The notes under the pieces were generated by a model. That model searched no databases. It saw nothing but the letters and a program-made list of their open reading frames with translations, and was not told the origin of the DNA. DNA of 9,516 bases from an uncultured Oscillibacter sp. (GTDB lineage Bacteria; Bacillota; Clostridia; Oscillospirales; Oscillospiraceae): contig CAJTZL010000079.1 in the NCBI GenBank assembly GCA_910583695.1, positions 1-9,516 on the forward strand, in the 5' to 3' direction. A program made the translations under genes and the position numbers. Shown here one piece after another: positions 5,966 to 9,516 of the stretch. Positions within the stretch are counted from its first letter, which is position 1. Each line of letters opens with the position of its first letter.

Positions 5966-6829
5966 TTAACTGAAATTGGAGGCCGCCGCTGCGTCCAGGC
6001 GGTTTTTCCGGAAGGCGCTGGGCGTCATGCCGGTGGCGGAGCGGAAGACCTTGGAAAAGTAGTTGTAGTCGCTGATTCCCACCTTTTCCCCCACGGCGGA
6101 GATGGGCATGCTGCTCTGGAGCAGCAGCCGCTTGGCGGCCTCAATCCGCCGCTGGGCGATCAGGTAGGAGAGAGTGCGGCCTCCGGAGAGCTCCTTGGCC
6201 AGAGAGCAGAGCTTGGTCCGGCCGATGTGAAGCTGCTGGGAGATGGACTCCAGGGAGAGCTTGTCCATGTAGTGCTGGTCCAGGTACAGCTCCAGTTTCT
6301 GCAGGTCCGTCTGCTCCGCCGTCAGGATCATGCCCTTGAGCTGGATATAGGCGGACAGGGCCTCCAGGGTCTCGGTGTAGGCCTGGATTTCCGCCTTGGA
6401 GTACCGGCGGAACTGGTAGAAGGCGTCCTTCAAGGCGTCGGGGCCGTCGGGCCACCAGTCCAGGAGGGAGCGGGTGTGCTGCCATTGCTCCTCCATGGAG
6501 GAGTCGTCCAGATAGCAGCCCACGGCCAGATAGGCCACGGGATTCTGCTTGTTGTAGAGGGGCATGACGGCCTCGCAGATGCCGGCGTGGCAGCGGTAGT
6601 GCTGAAAGCCGCTCTCCGCCTGATAGTGCTGAATCTTGCACTGGTCGCAGGCCACGCAGCGCTCGTGGCCCTCGGGCAGGTCGTTGATGGCCCGGCAGAA
6701 GGGCGGATGGCCCCGGAACAGGTTGATGTCCCGGCCCGAGAGGTCCAGAATGTTGGCGGGCACGCCGGTGAGGATGTTCAGGTTGGCAATCAGCTTGCGC
6801 AGCCGCTCCGCGTCAAAGAGTATGTTCAT
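5966..6829 (-). CDS. AraC-family transcriptional regulator with N-terminal PocR sensor domain
   Basis: A 287-residue one-component regulator. The N-terminal half (about 5-155) looks like a PocR ligand-sensing domain: FC at 44-45, a C-x2-C-x2-C cluster (Cys58, Cys61, Cys64), then RCHAGICEAVMP (Cys80, His81, Cys85). The C-terminal 100 residues form the AraC-type double helix-turn-helix, with LSLESISQQLHIGRTKL as the first and ISAVGEKVGISDYNYFSKVF as the second recognition unit. The frame is open to 6991, but the true start is ATG 6829, which overlaps the nahK stop as ATGA; upstream residues are low-complexity and not domain-like. Its position between the nahK cluster and the transporter suggests it activates one or both in response to a sugar or sugar derivative. 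The ligand is unknown. Confidence 0.93.
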   Translation of the reverse strand: MNILFDAERLRKLIANLNILTGVPANILDLSGRDINLFRGHPPFCRAINDLPEGHERCVACDQCKIQHYQAESGFQHYRCHAGICEAVMPLYNKQNPVAYLAVGCYLDDSSMEEQWQHTRSLLDWWPDGPDALKDAFYQFRRYSKAEIQAYTETLEALSAYIQLKGMILTAEQTDLQKLELYLDQHYMDKLSLESISQQLHIGRTKLCSLAKELSGGRTLSYLIAQRRIEAAKRLLLQSSMPISAVGEKVGISDYNYFSKVFRSATGMTPSAFRKNRLDAAAASNFS

Positions 6830-7938
6830 GTTTGATACTGCCGTACAATAGCCTCCAGTTCCGCCCAGCGGGCCTCCATATCCGCCACCAGCTTGAACTG
6901 GGTGCGGCAGCGGTCCAGGTTCTGGGCTTCCCGGCTGATGTGGAAGTAGTGGTCGCCGTCCAGGTAGTCCGTGAGGAAGCGGATGCCGCACTCCAGGGTC
7001 ATCAGCTTGGCGCCCCAGGGGAGATAGGCAATTTCCTCGTTGGAGAGGGAGCCCCCGGCACCCTCCAGGAAAGCGGCGGTGTAGGCGGAAAAGAGGTCCG
7101 TGTCCAGATTGACCTTGCCAAGGTCCCGCTCATCCTCGGCGGAGTGGTTGGCCCCGAAGCGGATGGAGTCGCCGAAGTCGTAGATGACCAGTCCCGGCAT
7201 GACGGTGTCCAGGTCGATGATGCAGACGCCTTCCCGGGTTTCCTCGTCCATCAGAACGTTGTTCAGTTTCGTGTCGTTGTGCGTGACCCGGAGGGGGAGC
7301 TTCCCCTCCCGCATGGCGTTCAGGGCCACGGAGCAGTCCGCTTCCCGGTCCAGGACAAATTGAATCTCCGGCCCGCAGCCCTTGGCCCGGCCCAGGGGGT
7401 CCGCCGCCAGGGCGGCCTTGAGCTTGGCCAGCCGATCCTCGGTGTTGTGGAAGTTGGGAATGGTCTCGTGCAGGGTTTCCGCCGGATAGCCCCCCAGCAG
7501 CCGCTGGAAACGGCCGAAGGCCCGGCCGGAGGCGGCAAAGAGCTCCGCCGACTCCGCCGACTGGAAACAGACGGTGCGCTCCACGAAGGGATAGACCCTC
7601 CAGGCCCCGCCTTCGCTGTCGGTATAGAAGGGCTCGCCGTTCCGGGGACGAAGAACCTCCATGGCCTCCCGGCTCCGGTCGCCACCGTGCTTTGCAATCT
7701 CCCGGCCCAGGTACTCGGTGACGCCGATGATGTTTTCCATCAGCTCGTCGGGGTGCTTGAAGGCGGCGGCGCTCATCCGCTGGAGGATGAAGCGGCGGCA
7801 GCAGCAGTCCTCCGGCTGGGTGTGGACCACAAAGGTGTCGTTGATATGCCCCTGGCCGTAGCGCAGGGCGCCCACCACGGGGGCTCCGAAGTCAAAGGCG
7901 GCCAGGACCTCCTGGATTCTCTCTTCCGCGGCGCTCAT
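6826..7938 (-). CDS. nahK: N-acetylhexosamine 1-kinase-like phosphotransferase
   Basis: The protein belongs to the aminoglycoside-phosphotransferase fold and resembles NahK (LnpB), which phosphorylates GlcNAc or GalNAc at C1 using ATP. Features in the 370 residues: GQGHINDTFVV (28-38, nucleotide loop), the catalytic loop THNDTKLNN (219-227, Asp222 as general base), and the metal-binding DLDTVMPG (242-249) followed by DFGDSIR. Length is close to bifidobacterial NahK (about 360). The start at 7938 is preferred over an upstream one because GGGAGG lies 6 nt before it; it begins 1 nt after the nucleotidyltransferase stop. It shares ATGA with the regulator gene. Sitting with a nucleotidyltransferase, galE, nagA and nagB strongly supports an N-acetylhexosamine substrate, although other sugar 1-kinases share this fold. 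Confidence 0.85.
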   Translation of the reverse strand: MSAAEERIQEVLAAFDFGAPVVGALRYGQGHINDTFVVHTQPEDCCCRRFILQRMSAAAFKHPDELMENIIGVTEYLGREIAKHGGDRSREAMEVLRPRNGEPFYTDSEGGAWRVYPFVERTVCFQSAESAELFAASGRAFGRFQRLLGGYPAETLHETIPNFHNTEDRLAKLKAALAADPLGRAKGCGPEIQFVLDREADCSVALNAMREGKLPLRVTHNDTKLNNVLMDEETREGVCIIDLDTVMPGLVIYDFGDSIRFGANHSAEDERDLGKVNLDTDLFSAYTAAFLEGAGGSLSNEEIAYLPWGAKLMTLECGIRFLTDYLDGDHYFHISREAQNLDRCRTQFKLVADMEARWAELEAIVRQYQT

Positions 7939-7939
7939 T

Positions 7940-8860
7940 TCATTCCTCCCAAAGCCGGTCGGGGTAGAGACCGGATGTTGTTTTTTCGGCAATGGCGCTT
8001 ACCACCGTGGGCTTGTCCTCCCGGTAGGTGACGCCGTACCATTTGTCCTCGCTCCGCAGGACCTTGACCCGGGCCTTGCCCTCGTCGATGAGCTGGCTGA
8101 CCACGCTGGGCAGGAAGTACTCCGCCTTGGCGGGGTTCTCCGCCAGGGCCTTGTCCAGGAAGGCGGGGAAGCGCACCCAGGCCTCGTCCAGGAAGCTGCG
8201 GGTGAAGCCCCACATGTTCATGGAGACGATGGTGTCCCCCGGCAGCTCCGTCCAGGTCTGCCCGTCGTCCTCGGTATAGCGGGGGGGCTCGCCCTTTTCA
8301 ATCTTGGTCCGCTCCGTGACCCGGGTGAGGAAGTTGTCCGCCGTCTCCTCACACACGCCACGGGCCACTGTGCCGTTTTCCGTGACGGTGTTTTTCAGCA
8401 GATACCCCACCATGACATACTCATAAAGGGCCCCGTCCTCATGGGCGGAGAGGTAGTCGTAGATCTCCCGGAAGGCCTCCGGGCCGTAGTAGTCGTCGGC
8501 GTTGATGACGGCGAAGGGGCCGTCCACCACGTTCCGGGCGGCCAGGGCGGCGTGGGCGGTGCCCCAGGGCTTCTGCCGCACCTCGGGAACGGAGTAGCCC
8601 TCCGGCAGGTCCTCCTTCAGCTGGTAGGCGTAGCGGACGTCCATGGACCGGGACACCCGGTCGCCGATGCAGCGCTTGAAGTCCTCCTCAATTTCGGGCT
8701 TGATGACGAAGACTACCGTTTCAAAGCCCGCCCGGCGGGCGTCATAGATGGAGTAGTCGATGATGAGCTGGCCGTGGTTCCCCACGGGGTCCAGCTGCTT
8801 GAGGCCGCCGTAGCGGCTGCCCATGCCGGCGGCCATGATGACCAGGACTGGCTTTTTCAT
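7940..8860 (-). CDS. Sugar-1-phosphate nucleotidyltransferase (NTP_transferase family)
   Basis: Such enzymes join a sugar 1-phosphate to NTP, releasing pyrophosphate. The 306-residue protein opens with the signature AAGMGSRYGGLKQ (10-22, with Arg16 and Lys21), has KPWGTAHA (97-104) at the base/phosphate site, and INADDYYG (119-126) with the metal-binding Asp. Late KWYGVTYREDK also fits this group. Substrate is inferred: directly upstream of the NahK-like kinase and downstream of galE, it probably makes UDP-GlcNAc/GalNAc or UDP-Gal/Glc from the 1-phosphate. It is not a GalT-type transferase, having no HxH histidine triad. The start at 8860 has GGGAGAGGG just ahead. The final codons carry the nahK ribosome binding site, and only 1 bp separates the genes. 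Confidence 0.88.
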   Translation of the reverse strand: MKKPVLVIMAAGMGSRYGGLKQLDPVGNHGQLIIDYSIYDARRAGFETVVFVIKPEIEEDFKRCIGDRVSRSMDVRYAYQLKEDLPEGYSVPEVRQKPWGTAHAALAARNVVDGPFAVINADDYYGPEAFREIYDYLSAHEDGALYEYVMVGYLLKNTVTENGTVARGVCEETADNFLTRVTERTKIEKGEPPRYTEDDGQTWTELPGDTIVSMNMWGFTRSFLDEAWVRFPAFLDKALAENPAKAEYFLPSVVSQLIDEGKARVKVLRSEDKWYGVTYREDKPTVVSAIAEKTTSGLYPDRLWEE

Positions 8861-8881
8861 GTTCCCTCTCCCTTTTTCTTT

Positions 8882-9516
8882 TTATCCTTTGTAGCCGTTG
8901 GGGTTCATGGACTGCCACTTCCAGGAGGAAGCGCACATCTCCTCAATGCCGAGCTCCGCTTCCCAGCCCAGCTCTTCCCGGGCCTTCCTGGGGTCGGCGT
9001 AGCACGTGGCGATGTCGCCGGGGCGGCGGGGGTCGATGACGTGGGGCAGGGTCTTGCCGCAGGCCTTTTCATAGGCGTGGAGCACGTCCAGGACGCTGTA
9101 GCCGTTGCCGGTGCCCAGGTTGCAGATGAAGAGGCCGCACTTGGTCTCCAGCTTTTTCAGGGCGGCCACGTGGCCCTTGGCCAGGTCCACCACGTGGATA
9201 TAGTCCCGGACGCCGGTGCCGTCGGGGGTGTTGTAGTCGTTTCCGTAGATGTGGACCTTTTCCAGCTCACCTACGGCCACCTTGGCGATATAGGGCACCA
9301 GATTGTTGGGAATGCCGTTGGGGTCCTCCCCGATGAGGCCGGACTCATGGGCCCCGATGGGGTTGAAGTAGCGGAGCAGGGCCACGTTCAGCGTGGGGTC
9401 CGCGGCGCAGTAGTCGGAGAGAATGCGCTCCTGGAAGAGCTTGGTGGTGCCGTAGGGATTCGTGGTGCCGCCGGTGGGGAAGTCCTCCCGGATGGGCACG
9501 GTGGCGGGGTCGCCGT
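8882..9516 (-). CDS. galE: UDP-glucose 4-epimerase, C-terminal part
   Basis: The gene enters from the right edge; 210 codons plus the stop are visible, about 60 percent of a usual 338-residue GalE. The first visible residues, GDPATVPIREDFPTGGTTNPYGTTK, include the catalytic Tyr-x3-Lys pair (NPYGTTK). Later motifs are ALLRYFNPIGAHESG, DGTGVRDYIHVVDLAKGH and RRPGDIATCYADP, all typical of NAD-dependent UDP-hexose epimerases. It would interconvert UDP-glucose/UDP-galactose, and possibly the N-acetyl forms. The nucleotidyltransferase gene follows after 21 bp, so the two are co-transcribed. A GTG at 9499 is internal and not the start. Clear family assignment; N-acetyl activity not readable. Confidence 0.95.
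   Translation of the reverse strand, partial: GDPATVPIREDFPTGGTTNPYGTTKLFQERILSDYCAADPTLNVALLRYFNPIGAHESGLIGEDPNGIPNNLVPYIAKVAVGELEKVHIYGNDYNTPDGTGVRDYIHVVDLAKGHVAALKKLETKCGLFICNLGTGNGYSVLDVLHAYEKACGKTLPHVIDPRRPGDIATCYADPRKAREELGWEAELGIEEMCASSWKWQSMNPNGYKG

Noticed and set aside
5956..5970. cre site overlapping the regulator stop codon
   Set aside because: Only the AACG core fits; the outer TG and CA positions do not.
6830..6991. 54-residue N-terminal extension of the regulator
   Set aside because: It lies in the nahK coding sequence, is Pro/Gly/His-rich, and the ATGA at 6829-6826 gives a start directly before the PocR domain.
1..9516. tRNA, rRNA, CRISPR, insertion sequence or attachment site
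   Set aside because: No cloverleaf-like sequence, no regularly spaced direct repeats, no transposase and no flanking target duplication was found.

Overview
The window comes from a high-GC, low-G+C-phylum-type Gram-positive bacterium, most likely a gut clostridium of the Oscillospiraceae type. The grounds are G+C-rich coding DNA, GGAGG-type ribosome binding sites, a lipobox-bearing solute-binding lipoprotein, an MsmK/UgpC-type ATPase and a Bacillus-like NagB active-site motif. This assignment is inference from style; no marker gene is present. Every gene I accept lies on the minus strand, so transcription runs from 9516 down to 1.

Two transcriptional blocks are visible. Block 1 (9516 to about 5923) is metabolic and regulatory: the 3' part of galE (UDP-glucose/UDP-GlcNAc 4-epimerase type), a sugar-1-phosphate nucleotidyltransferase, an N-acetylhexosamine 1-kinase (NahK-like), and a PocR-domain AraC-family regulator. 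The genes are packed with 21 bp, 1 bp and -4 bp spacing, and a stem-loop with a T run follows the last stop. Block 2 (about 5876 to 1) is uptake and GlcNAc-6-P catabolism: a sugar-binding lipoprotein, a strong intrinsic terminator, two CUT1 permeases overlapping by 4 bp, nagB and nagA overlapping by 10 bp, then the first 67 codons of the ABC ATPase.

Together the genes describe import of an amino-sugar-containing saccharide (GlcNAc/GalNAc, chitobiose, lacto-N-biose or galacto-N-biose are all possible) and its processing by two routes. NahK plus nucleotidyltransferase plus GalE would form a 1-phosphate/UDP-sugar route resembling the bifidobacterial LNB/GNB pathway, but with a RmlA-like nucleotidyltransferase in place of the GalT-type enzyme. 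NagA plus NagB is the classical 6-phosphate route to fructose-6-P. The phosphorylase or glycosidase expected for the first route, and any GlcNAc 6-kinase or mutase joining the two, are not in the window.

The main regulatory region is the AT-rich gap between the regulator and the binding-protein gene (5780-5965). It holds a consensus -10 box without a usable -35, and three GTAC-centred boxes spaced 20 and 19 bp upstream of it. Two of those boxes form the arms of the stem-loop that ends block 1. This looks like a compact activator-dependent control site for the adjacent AraC-type protein. There are no RNA genes, insertion sequences, CRISPR arrays or broken genes that I can support.
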